From CAVRCA01 sp963719345 (GTDB lineage: Bacteria; Pseudomonadota; Alphaproteobacteria; Acetobacterales; Acetobacteraceae), in contig CAVRCA010000004.1 of assembly GCA_963719345.1 (NCBI GenBank), forward strand, positions 310,001-374,000: a DNA stretch of 64,000 bases. The letters are read 5' to 3'. The position numbers were made by a program, and so were the translations under genes. Shown here one piece after another: positions 39,501-51,600 of the stretch; the stretch's first letter is position 1; every line of letters begins with the position of its first letter. The notes below the pieces were generated by a model. The model saw only the letters and a list, made by a program, of their open reading frames with translations, searched no databases and was not told the DNA's origin.

Positions 39501-42500
39501 GGCGTGGTGTCGTGCGTGATGCCGTCGCCGAGCACGCCGGTGTCGCTGGCGCTGGTCAGGCCGAGCACGGACGGCACCGATGCCGTGGTCTCGATCGTTA
39601 CGGCAAGCGCGCCGGACGGGGTCGAGACGTTGCCGGCGAGATCGGTTTCCGTCGCACTCAGGGTGTGCGAACCGGCGCTGAGCGCGCTGGTGGGCGTCAC
39701 CGACCAGGCGCCGCCGCTCACCGTGCCCGAGCCGATCGCCGTGGTGCCGTCGTAGAGCTTGACGGTCTCGCCGTCGGCCCCCGTCGTGGTGCCGGTGATC
39801 GTCGGCGTGGTGTCGGCGGTGATGCCGTCGGTGTGGGAACTCCCGGTGTCGGTCGCGCTGGTCAGCCCGAGCGCTGTCGGCACCGGCGCGACGGTCTCGA
39901 TGAGCAGGGCAAAGGCACTGGTCGGAGTGGAGACGTTGCCGGCGAGATCGGTTTCCGTCGCCGTCAGGCTGTGCGCGCCGGCGCTCAGCGCGCTGGTCGG
40001 CGTGAACGACCAGGCGCCGCTGCTCACCGTGGCGCTGCCGATCGCGCTGCCGCCGTCGTAGACGGTCACCACGTCGCCGTCGTGACCGGTCGTGCCGCCG
40101 GTGATCGTCGGCATGACGTCGGCGGTGATGCCGTCGGTATGGGAGATTCCGGTATCGGTCGCGCTGGTCAGCCCGAGCGCTGTCGGCACCGGCGCGACGG
40201 TCTCGATGAGCAGGGCAAACGCACCGGTCGGAGTTCGAGACGTTGCCGGCGAGATCGGTTTCCGTCGCCGTCAGGCTGTGCGCGCCAGCGCTCAGCGCGC
40301 TGCTCGGGATGAACGACCAGGCGCCGCCGCTCACCGTGGCGCTGCCGATCGCGCTGCCGCCGTCGTAGACGGTGACGGTCTCGCCGTCGACCCCCGACGT
40401 GGTGCCGGTGATCGTCGGCATGGTGTCGGCGGTGATGCCATCGGTTGGCGACACGCCGGTATCGCTGGCGCTGGTCAGTCCGAGCGATCCCGGCACCGGT
40501 GCGGTGGTCTCGATCGTCACGGCAAGCGCGCCCGACGGGTTGGAGACGTTGCCGGCGAGATCGGTTTCCCTGGCCGTCAGACTGTGGGCGCCGGCGCCCA
40601 GCGCAATGCCCGGCGTGAACGACCACTCGCCGCCGCTCACCGTGGCGCTGCCGATCGCGCTGCCGCCGTCGTAGACCGTGACGGTCTCGCCATTGGCCCC
40701 CGACGTGGTGCCGGTGATCGTCGGCGTGGTGTCGGCGGTGATGCCATCGGTTGGCGACACGCCGGTATCGCTGGCGCTGGTCAGCCCGAGCGAACCCGGC
40801 ACCGGTGCCGTAGTCTCGATGAGCAGCGAAAGCCCACCGGACGGCATGGAGACGTTGCCGGCAAGATCGGTTTCCTGGGCACTCAGGGTATGCGGACCGA
40901 CGCCGAGCGCGCTGCCCGGCGTTACCGACCAAGTGCCGCCGCTCACCGTGGCGCTGCCGATCGCGGTGCCGCCGTCGTAGACCGTGACGGTCTCGCCGTT
41001 GGCCCCCGTCGTGGTGCCGGTGATCGTCGGCGTGGTGACGTTGGTGATGCCGTCGGTGTGGGAGCTTCCGGTGTCGCTGGCGCTGGTCAGTCCGAGCGAC
41101 GTCGGCACCGGCGCGACGGTCTCGATGATCACCGGGAACGCGCTGGTCGGATTGGAGATGTTGCCGACGAAATCGGTTTCCGTGGCGGTCAGGCTGTAGG
41201 TGCCAGCCCCGAGCGTGGTCGGAACCGACCAAGCGCCGCCGCTGACCGTGGCGCTGCCGATCGCGCTACCGCTGTTGTAGAGGGTGACGACGTCGCCGTT
41301 CGCGCCGCTCGTGGTTCCGCTGACCACCGGAGAGATGTGGTTGGTGATGCCGTCGCCCAGCGCGCCGCTGTCGCTGCCGGGTGCCAGCCCGAGAGTGGTG
41401 GGCGAAGCGGGCAAGGTGGTTGCGATCGTAACATTGAGCTGACCCGACGCAACCGAGAGGTTGCCCGCTGGGTCGGCCTCCTTGGCCGTGAGGTGGTGGA
41501 GACCGCCACTCAAGGCGCTGGTCGGCGCGGCCGACCAGGTTCCGCCGCTGACGGTGCCGCTGCCGATCGCCGTCGCGCCGCCGTCGTAGATGTAGACCGT
41601 GTCGCCATTGACGACGCCGGTGCCGGAGACCACCGGCATGGTGACGTTCGTGACGTCGTCGCCTTGCGTGCCGCTGTCGCTGCCGGATGTCAGGACGGGG
41701 GTGGACGGCGCTCCCGGCGCGGTGGTGTCGATGGTCAGATCGAAGACGGCGGAGTTGGGCGAGACGTCACCGGCGGGATCGGTCTCCCGCGCGGTGATGT
41801 AGTGCAGGCCCTCGGCCAACGGAGTGCCCGTCGTCACCGACCAGGCGTGGCCGCTGACGGTCGCGCTGCCGAGCAGGGTCGCGCCGTTGTAGACCCTTAC
41901 GACGTCGCCATTCGCGCCGTCCGTCGTGCCGGTGATCGTCGGCGTGGTGACGTTGGTGAGGCCGTCGCCCAGCGCCCCGCTATCGCTGGGCACCGCCAAG
42001 GCGGGTTGTGACGGCGTCGGCGGCGTGCTGGTCTGGATCGTGACGTCGAATGGGATGGAGGCGGAGGAGACGTTGCCGGCAGCATCCGTCTCGGTCGCGG
42101 TGAGGGGATGGACGCCGTCGGCCAGCCCGGTGTTCGGTGTGATCGACCAAGTAGCCGCTGGTGATCGTGGCGCTGCCGAGCAGGGTCGCGCCGTCATAGA
42201 GGCTGGACGATGTCGCCGCTGACCCAGCCGGTGCCGGCGCTGCCGTTGATGACCGGGATGGTGTAATTGGTGACGCCGTCGCCCAAGGTGCCGCTGTCGC
42301 TGCCGGGGTTCAGCGCGAGGCCCGTCGGCGCCCCTGTCGCGGTGGTGTCGAGCGTGACGGTCAACGTGCCGGAAGCCGGGGAGACGTTGCCAGCGGCGTC
42401 GGTCTCGGTGGCGCTGAGGACGTTGGGACCCGCCGTCAGGGCAACGGTCGGGGTGACCGACCAGGTGCCGCTGGTGACGGTGCCGCTGCCGATCAGGGTG

Positions 42501-45500
42501 GCGCCGTCATAGAGGCTGACGACGTCGCCGTCCGTGCCGCTGGTGGTGCCCGAGATCACCGGGTTCGTGACGTTGGTGAGGTCGTCGCCCAAAACCCCGC
42601 TGTCGCTGTCGGACGTCAGCGTCAATCCGGTCGGCGTCGCGGGCGGCGAGATGTTGATGACGAGGGGGAGGGCGCTCGACGCGCTCGAGACGTTGCCGGC
42701 GGGATCGGTCTCGGTCGCCGTGAGATCATGCGTGCCGGCGGAAAGCGTCGGCGTGGTGATCGACCAGGTGCCGCCGGAGACCACGCTGCTGCCGATCAGG
42801 GTGGCGCCGTCATAGAGACTGACCATGTCGCCATCGACGCCGCCGCCGGAGATCACCGGCGTCACGACGTTCGTGATGTCGTCGCCCGGCGCGCCGCTGT
42901 CGCTGCCGGAGGTGAGGATTGGCGCCGCCGGGGTCGCCGGGGCGACGGTGTCGAGGGTGAAGCTCAGCACCGCCGAGCCGACATTGACGCCGGCGTCGGT
43001 CTCGGTCGCACTGATCACGTGCGCGCCGTCCACCAGCCCGCTATCGGCAAACGTATAGGCGCCTGAGGAGTCCGCAACGGCCGAGCCGAGCGTCACGCCG
43101 CTTTGCGTGAACACGACAGTACTGTTGGCATCGGCGGTGCCGCCGATGGCCGCGCTCATCGTGATGCCGTCGCTGGCCGACGAACCGGTGTCGGAGACGA
43201 GCGCCTCGGTGACCGTCGGCACCAGCCGCACGTCGGTCCCGCCGGCGCCGTCGCTGGTCAGCGCGAGGGTGGAGCCGGCAAGCGGCGCGTCGAGGTTGAG
43301 CGCGGTGGACGAGCCGCCGCTGCCGACGACGAGCGTGCTGCCGGAGGCGCTGACGGTGGTCGACCCGAAGGCGTCCGAACGCAGGTCGATGGTGTCGCCG
43401 CGGGCAAAACCGCCGATCGTGCCGGAGAAGATGGCCGGGTTGGCCAAGACGACCGTGGAAGCCGATCCGACGGAGGTGTTCGAGCCGGTCAACGCCACGG
43501 TGTCGCCGGCAGCGACCGCGCCGGACAGCACCAGCGTCGCGCCGTCGGCGACGGCAACGGTGCCGCCGGCGGTTACCGCGCCGTCGATTTCCAGGAGGTC
43601 GCCGGTCTGCACCAGGATCGTGCCGCTGTCGACCACGCCGACGCCGGAGCCCAGCGAAGTGGTGCCGGCCAGCTCCCACGCCGCGCCGGCGTCCACCTGG
43701 AGGGTTTGGAAGCCGACATACTCGCCGCCGTAGCCGCTGATCGTGCCGCTTGCGGCATTGAGTTCCAGCGTGTTGCTGGCGGCACTGGCGGCCGAGACGA
43801 CGCCGCTGATGACGCTGCCGGTCGCGAGCACCAGGGTGTTGCTGGTGCCGGCGCTGCCGCCGAAGGCGACGGCGGTGCCGTGGCTGCCGCTGATCGTGCC
43901 CGAGTTGACCACCGTGCCGCCGCTGACGAGCGAGATGGCAAAGCCGCCGGCCGATCCGGTCCCCGCGATGGTGCCGGCGTTTTTGACGGAAACCGGGCCG
44001 CCCGAGCCGGAGATCGCGACCCCGCTGGTCAGGCCGGTGCCACTGATGGTGCCGGAGTTGAGGATGGCACCGCCGGAGGCGACGAGGTTGACCTCGGTGC
44101 CGCCGGCGGCGACCGAAACCGTGCCGCCGGCTTTCAGCGTCGTGCCGCTCGCCGTGCCACCGGCAAGCACGACTTCGTTGCCGCCGTTGTTCACGGTGGT
44201 GCCGCTGGCGGTGCCGGAGGACGCCACGGTCTCGGTGCCGGAGGCGTTCACCACCGTGCCACTCAGCATACCGCCGGAGGAGACGGTCTCGTTGGCGCCG
44301 AAGGGTCCGGTCCCGGACAGCACGGTGCCGGTCGCCATGCCCCCGGCAAACACGAACCCGTTGCCGCCATCGTTCACGACGGTGCCGGTGACGGTGCCCC
44401 CGGACACGTACTGGTTGCCGCCGACGCCTACCGACGTGGCGCTCGCCGTCGCACCGGCATACACGTATTCGTCCGCGACGTGGCCGACCGCACCACTCAC
44501 CACGGAGCCGCTCACCGTGCCGCCGGCGGAGACATACTCGTTGCCGTCGTTGGCGACGAAGGTGCCTCTCGCGCTGCCGCCGGAGGAGACGGTCTGGCTG
44601 CCGCCGGAGCTGACGACCGCCGCGCTGGCGAGGCCGCCACTGAGCACGGAAACGTCGCCACCGCTCACGTTGGCGCTCACCGCGTGGCCGCCGGAGAGGA
44701 TCTGTGTGGCCCCGGCGGCGACGGTCGTTGCACTCGCGGTCGCGCTGGCGAGGACGGTTTCCTGGCCGCCGCTGAGGATGGCGCCGCTGGCCGTGCCGCC
44801 CGCGGAGATGGTCTCGGAAGCGCCGGAATTGACGATCGTGCCGAGCGCGCTGCCCGAGCCGAGGACGGTCTCGGTCGCGCCGCTGCCGACGAGGGTGACG
44901 CCGCTGACCACGCCGCCCGCGGACACGGTTTCCGTGCCGCTGCTGACGATGGTGCCGCTGGCGTGGCCGCCCGCAGAGACGCACTCCGTGCCGCCGCTGG
45001 CCACGACGGTGCCGCTGGCGAGGCCAGCGCCCGTCACGGTAACGGTGGCGGCCCCGCTCATGACCGTGCCGCTGGCTACCCCGCCGGAGACGGTTTCGGA
45101 GGCGCTGCCCAGGAGGATGGTGGCGTTTGCCGTGCCGCCTCCGACCGCCTGCGAGGCTCCCGTGCTGATGGTCGTGCTCGTGACGGTGCCGCCGGCGACG
45201 GTCTGGGTCCCCGAGATGACCGTCGTGCCGGTGGCGGCGCCGCCGGAAACCGTCTGATTGCCCGAGCTGACCACCGTGCCGGTGACGGCGCCGCCGCTGA
45301 CGATTTCGGCGCCGCCGCTGACCGTGGTGGCCGACACCGTGCCGCCGGCGAACACGGTCTCCGTGCCGCCCGTCGAGATGGTCGCGCTGGTGGCCGAGCC
45401 GCCGGAGACGCGTTCCGAGCCGCCGAAATTGACGATCGTCCCGCTCGCGAGGCCGCCGTCCAGCACGATCTGGGTGCCGCCGCTGTTCGCGATGGTGCCG

Positions 45501-46732
45501 ATCGCGGTGGCGCTGGAGACGGTCTGGCTGCCGCCGGCCAGCACGGTGCCGCTGACGATCGCGCCGGTGAGCAGGTTCTCGGTGCCGCCCGGGCTGACGG
45601 TGGTGCCGCTGACGATGGCGCCGGCCAAGACGTTCTCGGTGCCGCCGTTGCCGAGCGTGGTGCCACTGCCCGTCCCGCCGGACAGGATATTGAGGACGCC
45701 GCCGCTCCGGATGGTTGCACCGGTTACGGTGCCGCTGGCCAAAATATTGGCGGTGCCGCCGTTGACAAGGGTTCCGGCCGCCGTGCCGCCTGCGTCAACG
45801 GTCTCGACGCCGCCGAGCCCAGCCGTGGTTATGTTGACGGTGCCGAACACGGTCTCCGTGCCGCCCGCGCTGATCGTCGTGCTGGTGGTCGAGCCACCGG
45901 CCAAGACGGTCTCGGTGCCGCCCGTCGAAATGACCGTCGAGTTAGCGGCGCCGCCGTAGCCCACGACCGCCGAGCCGGACGCCGCAATGGTCGTGACGAA
46001 CGTGCTGCCGCCCGACGAGACGTTTTGGATGCCGCCGGCACCGACGGTCGCGGCGCTTGCGGTTCCGTTGCCCGTGACGTCCTGCACGCCTCCCGCAACG
46101 ATGGTGGCGTGGGAGTCGGTGCCGTCGGTGACGTACTCGATGCCGCCACTGATGGCGGCGGTGTTGTTTATGCCGCCGGTCATGCTGACCACGCCACCGG
46201 CGAGAACGGTGGTGTTGCCGCCGGAACCAGCAAAGTTCTGCACGCCGCCGCTGTTGACGGTGGCGTTATTGACCGTGCCGGCCACGTTCTGGGTGCCGCC
46301 CGCGCTGACCTGCGCACCGTTTGCCGTGCCGTTGGCGTCGACGTTCTGCGTGCCGCTGTCCAGGATGATCGTGCCGATCGCGGAACCGACATCCGAAATA
46401 TTTTGCGTGCCGCCGGCGCTGATCGTCGTGCCGGTATCGACGCCGGTGAACTGGACGTTCTGCACGCCGCCATCGGTGATGGTGGCGCCGGTTTCGGTGC
46501 CGGCGAACACGTTCTCCGTGCCGCTGTTGCTGACGATCGTCCCGCTGGCAGTGCCGTGCGCATAGACCACGAACGTGCCGCCGGCGCTGACCGTGATGGC
46601 GGTTGCGGTACCTCCACTTGCAATGGCCAGTTCACCACCGCTGATAACAATGTCGATGCCCGCCGACCCCCCTGAGCTGACCGTCGTAATGCCGGAGGAA
46701 AAGCTGGAGCTGACGTAGTTGGTGCCGGACAT
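36572..46732 (-). CDS. Giant AIDA-repeat / Ig-repeat / RTX-like surface adhesin (frameshifted)
   Basis: About 3,387 codons. Three parts are visible. First, residues 1 to about 930 consist of repeats of 17-20 residues of the type SGGTASGTTVNNGGNEVVLAG, the strand-loop-strand repeats of AIDA-I/TibA passengers. Second, after a transition region, about 17-18 Ig-like units of about 102 residues, each with SDSGxxGDGITN, VxLYDGxTxIGSxTVSGGxW and LTATETDxAGN motifs. Third, the last 400 residues are GG-rich RTX-like repeats (GGSGDDSMLGG) ending TLLGVGQLASNSIVG. There is no signal peptide and no beta-barrel, so type I secretion is most likely. Frame changes occur near 42195, 40235, 39380, 39260, 39065, 38960, 38800, 38690 and 38410, within or near the repeats. 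The total length is divisible by three. GAGG precedes the ATG. It follows the heptosyltransferase gene by 82 bp. Confidence 0.75.
38400..42960 (-). repeat. Tandem ~306-bp repeats encoding Ig-like domains
   Basis: Near-identical DNA units recur every 306 bp; for example, equivalent positions fall at 40372, 40678 and 40984. Units between about 39,450 and 41,200 are the most alike, suggesting recent duplication. The 1-bp irregularity between 39759 and 40372 (613 bp) marks a frameshift. Confidence 0.8.
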
Positions 46733-46814
46733 TGAAAACCTCGTTCATTCTTATCGAGCCGGCGCCAGCGGCGGCGTGGCCGTGAAATGACTGATGAATT
46801 TGGGAAGAGCGCCG

Positions 46815-48179
46815 CTACGGACGGGTCCGTGTCCGTTCAGAGCGCGGTGGATGGGATGCGGATGGAAGCAGGCCCGGGATGCGGGCGATGGCGGCGTTGA
46901 CCTGCTCGGCCGTAATCAGGCGGGTACACTCGAACTGGCGCGGCGTCCCCGCATGGCGCGGGCACCACAGAAAATCCTTGTGGTCGAAGCGGACGCGCGG
47001 ATCGTTCCAGCATGAATTGCAGGCGTGGTAGTTGATGACCCGGTACGGGGTCGTGAACTCGTTCGTCGGATGGGTGAAGCCGCTGATCAGGACGGTGGGC
47101 GTACCCGCAGCCCAGGCGAGCCACGACAAGCCGCTCGACAGGCCGACGAAGGCCGCCGCGTGGCGCAGCCAGCGGGCGCGCTCGACGAGCGGGCGGTCGC
47201 CGGTCTCATCCTCGGCCCCGTGCGGGATGTGGTTCCACACCAAGCCGCCGCCGTGCAGCGGCTTCTGATCGATGCAGACGACACGGTAGCCGGCATTCTT
47301 CAGGAAGCCGATGACCTCCCGCCATCCGTTCGGGTTGTTCCAGTATTTCGCCTGGCTCGAACTCTGCGTCGCGATGCAGACATACGGCTCGGCAATCGGC
47401 CGGCTTTCGTCGGGCAGCGCCAGCGTCGGCGCCTGTTCCGCCGGATCGACGCCCAGGATGTAGCCCGCCGTCCGGTGCAGCCCGACATGGCGGAAGTCGG
47501 TCGGCTGCCAGACATTGTCCTGGTCGTCGAAGAACAGGCCCATGCAGTAGGTGGCGTAGAAGGTCTCCGCCCGGACTTCCTCGTGGGTGACGAAAGTGAT
47601 GTCCGGGTAGGCGTCGCGCAGCAGCGGGATGATGAGCCCCGACATGGCGCAGGTGAGCCGGCACCGATGCACCTCGGCGAAGCGCATCGCGTAGGGAAAC
47701 CAGGCGAGCACGTCGCCGAGCGTGCCGATCGGGAACTGCACCAGCACGTCGCGGCCTTCGGCCGAGTACCGGTGCTCGAACACGAGGCTGCCGTCGTTCC
47801 AGATCTCGATGCCGCAGCGCAGGTAGTAGCGCTTGCGGCTATTGACGAACGCCGCGCCGACCTCGGTCTCGTAGAGGGTATTGCCGGTGTCGAGGTCGCG
47901 CAGCCGCACCCGCCACTTGCCCTCGGGCAGCACGATCCGGCAGCCGAGATTGTAGTCGAAGCGGATGCCGCGCGGCCCCGTCTGGGTCGGCGTGGCAGCG
48001 GCCGGCGGGTAAGGCGAAGGACCGGCGGGCGGAGCCGGCGGCTTAGCGGCCGGCGGCTTGGTTGCGGGCGGCGGCGCAGCCGCGTGCGGCGGAGACTCGG
48101 TCTGCCCGGGGCCGACCTGTACTTCCGACGAGAGCTCCGGGACGGCAAGGTCCCGCCGCAGGTCTGCGTAGTTTTCCAC
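46815..48179 (-). CDS. Autotransporter strand-loop-strand O-heptosyltransferase (Aah/TibC type)
   Basis: A 454-residue cytoplasmic glycosyltransferase. After a Pro/Ala-rich N-terminal leader (to about residue 68), it has a beta-rich domain (GKWRVRLRDLDTGNTLYE), FPIGTLGDVLAWFPYAMRF with the catalytic-type aspartate, and the GT-B C-terminal half with GLSSGLSWLAWAAGTPTVLI. Near the end CNSCWNDP..., DFLWCPRH and QFECTR supply four cysteines, matching the metal finger of TibC. Aah and TibC add heptose to serines of AIDA-like repeats. The adjacent downstream gene encodes exactly such repeats, making it the obvious substrate. The pro-rich leader may be partly a wrong start. Confidence 0.88.
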   Translation of the reverse strand: MENYADLRRDLAVPELSSEVQVGPGQTESPPHAAAPPPATKPPAAKPPAPPAGPSPYPPAAATPTQTGPRGIRFDYNLGCRIVLPEGKWRVRLRDLDTGNTLYETEVGAAFVNSRKRYYLRCGIEIWNDGSLVFEHRYSAEGRDVLVQFPIGTLGDVLAWFPYAMRFAEVHRCRLTCAMSGLIIPLLRDAYPDITFVTHEEVRAETFYATYCMGLFFDDQDNVWQPTDFRHVGLHRTAGYILGVDPAEQAPTLALPDESRPIAEPYVCIATQSSSQAKYWNNPNGWREVIGFLKNAGYRVVCIDQKPLHGGGLVWNHIPHGAEDETGDRPLVERARWLRHAAAFVGLSSGLSWLAWAAGTPTVLISGFTHPTNEFTTPYRVINYHACNSCWNDPRVRFDHKDFLWCPRHAGTPRQFECTRLITAEQVNAAIARIPGLLPSASHPPRSERTRTRP

Positions 48180-48304
48180 CTGGTCTTTGTCTCATCGGGG
48201 TCGTTGAAAGGGCCGAGCCAGGCCCCCTAACCGCGACGGAACAGACCATCGTACACTTAATCAAAGGTTAAAATCCGCCGCTCAGGGGCGGTCCGGCGAG
48301 CCGG

Positions 48305-48607
48305 CTACGTGCTTTCGGAAAGGATGCTGGCAAGCCAGCCACGCGCCTTCTCGATCTCCTGCCAGGGCACGTCGCCAAGCGGGAAGTTGCCGGCCAGCGC
48401 CACGCTGATGATCGAGTTCACCCGTTCGAGGCGTTCGCGCCCGCCCGGCGCCGCCCGGTCGCTCTCAAGCGCCTCGATCACCTCCTGGCGGAAGACGCAA
48501 AGATGCTCGGTGGCGCGGCGGAAGGCGTGGCCGTCCTTGTGCGGGCGCTCGGCAAGCGCCTTGTCGAGCGCGGCGAGGGCCTGCGCCCCGGCGACGCTAG
48601 GCGCCAC
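48305..48607 (-). CDS. Hypothetical protein following the formate dehydrogenase alpha gene
   Basis: A 100-residue soluble helical protein starting at GTG (VAPSVAGAQALAALDKALAE) and ending WQEIEKARGWLASILSEST. The start overlaps the end of the FDH alpha gene by 11 bp, so it is in the same transcript. No domain is recognised. It may be a small accessory protein of the dehydrogenase; that is inferred from position only. Confidence 0.6.
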   Translation of the reverse strand: MAPSVAGAQALAALDKALAERPHKDGHAFRRATEHLCVFRQEVIEALESDRAAPGGRERLERVNSIISVALAGNFPLGDVPWQEIEKARGWLASILSEST

Positions 48608-51600
48608 GCGGAGAGCCTCCCTTCCGCTCCAGCCGGCCTGGACGCAAGTTGCAGGTGATCGCCTTGGTGCTGTGGATGCTGGTGTTCGCGTCGCCCGTGA
48701 TGGCGAGCAGCACGTTGGCGATGTCGCCGTGCGCGTACCCTTCCCAGCCGAACACCCAGGGCATCCCGACCTGGTGGACGGTCTTGCCGCCGATGGTGAA
48801 CGGGCGCACCCGCTCCGTGACCATCGCGCGCGCCTCGATCTCGCCGCGCACGGTCGAGACCACGGTCCAGCCGAGATGGGGGACGCCAAGCTCGCGGGCC
48901 AGTTCCGGCGCGATCTCGACGAAGGGTTCCGGTTGCAGTTCGGCGGTGTGCGGCGTCACCCGGCCGATGATGCCGCCGCAATGCAGCTCGGTCAGCCGCC
49001 AGGTGCTGAACACGTAGGGAAAGCGCGGGTCCTCGGGCGGATGCAGCTCGTTGCCCGGGCGGGTCCAGATCTTGGCGGTCGGGTTGTACTGCTGCGCATA
49101 CAGCGGGTTCTTCACCGGGCTCTCGACCGGCTCGTAGTGGGTCGGCAGCGGCCCGTCCTTCAGCCCGGACGGGACGAACAGCTGGCACTTGCCGTCCGCC
49201 TCCATGATGAACGGATCATCGCCGCCGAGCGCGTCCATGCCGTGCGGGTGCTTGCTCCAGTCGGGACGGTAATCCGGCCGCTTGGTGGCGACGAAGTCCG
49301 GCACGTCGGTGCCGGTCCACTTCTCCGCCGCCTCGTCCCACCACACCATCTTCTTGCGCTCCGACCAGGGTTTTCCGGCGGAGTCGGCGGAGGCGCGGTT
49401 GTACAGGGTACGGCGGTTGGACGGCCAGGCGAACGCCCAGCCGAGATGGCTGCCCGGGCCGCCTGGCGCATCCGTCTTGCGCGAGCGGGCGACGTTGTGC
49501 CCGTCCTTCGGATAGATGCCGCAATACATCCAGCCGCCGCATGCGGTGGAGCCGTCGTCCTTCAGCTCCTGATAGGAAGAAAGCTGCTTGCGGTCGGCCA
49601 CCGTGTAGCCATTGATCTCCCGCAGCACGGCTTCCGCATCGGGCTCACGCCGCGATCCGCGCTCCGGGTACTCCCAGGTGATCGCCTGGATGGCGCGATC
49701 GCGCGTCTCGATGCTGCCGGCATAGAGCTCCTTCAGCCGCTTGCCGAGATGGTAGATGAACCAGAGGTCGGAACGGCTCTCGCCCGGCGCTTCGAGCACG
49801 ACATCGTGCCATTGCACCAAGCGGCTGGTGTTGGTGACGGTGCCGTCCTTCTCGCCGGCGAGTGCGGTTGGCAGGAAGAACACCTCGGTGCCGATCTGCT
49901 CCGGGCTCAACTCGCCACGCTGCACGAGCCGGCCCTTCTGCCAGAAATTGGCCGTCTCCGACATCGCGAAGTCGCGCACGACCAGCCACTCCAGCTTGGT
50001 CATGCCGCGCTCGACGAGATCGGAGTTGACCGCGCCGACGACCGGGTTCTGGCCGAGGATGAACTGGCCCTTCATCACGCCGTCGACCATCGCCAATGTC
50101 ATCGGCAGCTGCGACAGATCGCCGGTCAGCTTGGGGATGAACTGGTAGCCCCATTCATTCTCGGCCCGTGCCTGCTCGCCGTACCAGGCTTTCATCAGGC
50201 TGACCATGTATTTCGGAAAATTGTGCCACCAGCCCGTGCTCGGCGTCTCCGTCACCAGGTACTTCTCGAGCGTGCCGTGCTCTTGAAACACGTTGGGCTG
50301 CGGCAGATAGGTGGGCAGCATGTTGTAGAGGGTGGGAATATCCGTGCTGCCCTGGATGCTGGCGTGGCCGCGCAACGCCATGATGCCGCCACCGGGACGG
50401 CCGATATTGCCAAGCAGACCCTGGATGATCGAGGCGGCGCGGATGATCTGCACGCCCACCGAATGGTGCGTCCAGCCCACCGCGTAGCAGAACGCGCCGG
50501 TGCGCTCGCGCCCCGAATTGCGGGCCAGCGCGTCGGCGATGCGCAGGAACGTCTCGCGCGGGCAGCCGGTCACGCGCTCCACCATCTCCGGCGTGTAGCG
50601 GGCGTAGTGGCGGCGCATGATCTGGTAGACGCAGTTCGGGTGCTGCAACGTCGGGTCAGTGGGTGGCGGGCTGTCCGCCATGCTCTCGAAATCACTGCCC
50701 TTGGTCTTGTCCTGCGTCTGCACCCGGTGTTCGGCGATCGAGGACGGGACGATCTTTCCTTTGTACTGCCAGCTGTCGTGCTTGTAGGCGTGCGTGTCCG
50801 CGTCGAAGCCGGAGAACAGGCCGTCATGTTGTTCGGGGTCGGCGTAGCCGTCCTCGATGATGTGCGCGATGTTGGTGTAGCTCAGCGCGAAGTCACGGAA
50901 CCAGAGGTCGTTCTCGAGGATGTGGCGGATGATGCCGCCCAGAAACGCGATGTCGGTGCCCGACCGGATCGGCGCGTGGATATTGGCCAGCGCCGAGGTG
51001 CGGGTGAAGCGCGGGTCGACATGGATCAGGGTGGCGCCGCGCCGCTGCGCCTCCACCAGGAAGCGGAAGGCGACCGGATGGTTCTCCGCCATGTTGGAGC
51101 CCATCACGACGATGCAGTCGGAGTTTTCCAAGTCCCACAGCGACATGGTGGCGGCGCCGCGACCGAAGGAGGTGCCCAAACTGGGCACCGAAGAGGAGTG
51201 TCAGATTCTGGCCTGGTTCTCGACGTTCACCATGCCGAGGCCGCCGCCGAACAACTTCTTGATGAGGTAGTTTTCCTCGTTGTCCAGCGTGGCGCCGCCG
51301 AGCGAGCCGATGCCGGTCGTGTGGTTGATGATCCGACCATCCGGCAGTTTCTCGGCGAACGTCTCGTCGCGCGCCTTCTTGGTGAGCTGCGCGATGCGCT
51401 CCATCGCCCAATCGAGCGGTTTTTCCTCCCATCGGTCCGAGTACGGCGCGCGGTGCAGCACCTTGTTGATGCGCTGCGGCGAGAGCAGCACGCCGAGGGT
51501 GCTCGCCCCTTTCGGGCACAGCGTCCCCTGGTTGACCGGGCTGCGCGGGTCGCCTTCGATGTGGATGGGCTTGCCGTTCTTGGCATAGACGAGCTGCGCG

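Noticed and set aside
36600..43000. Repeat array resembling CRISPR
   Set aside because: The 306-bp repeats are coding and lack short repeat/spacer structure. No cas genes are present.
43103..46675. A 1,190-residue plus-strand frame opposite the adhesin
   Set aside because: It is the antisense of GC-rich, repetitive coding DNA. Its sequence is arginine-rich and repetitive with no domain, whereas the minus strand encodes clear AIDA-like repeats.
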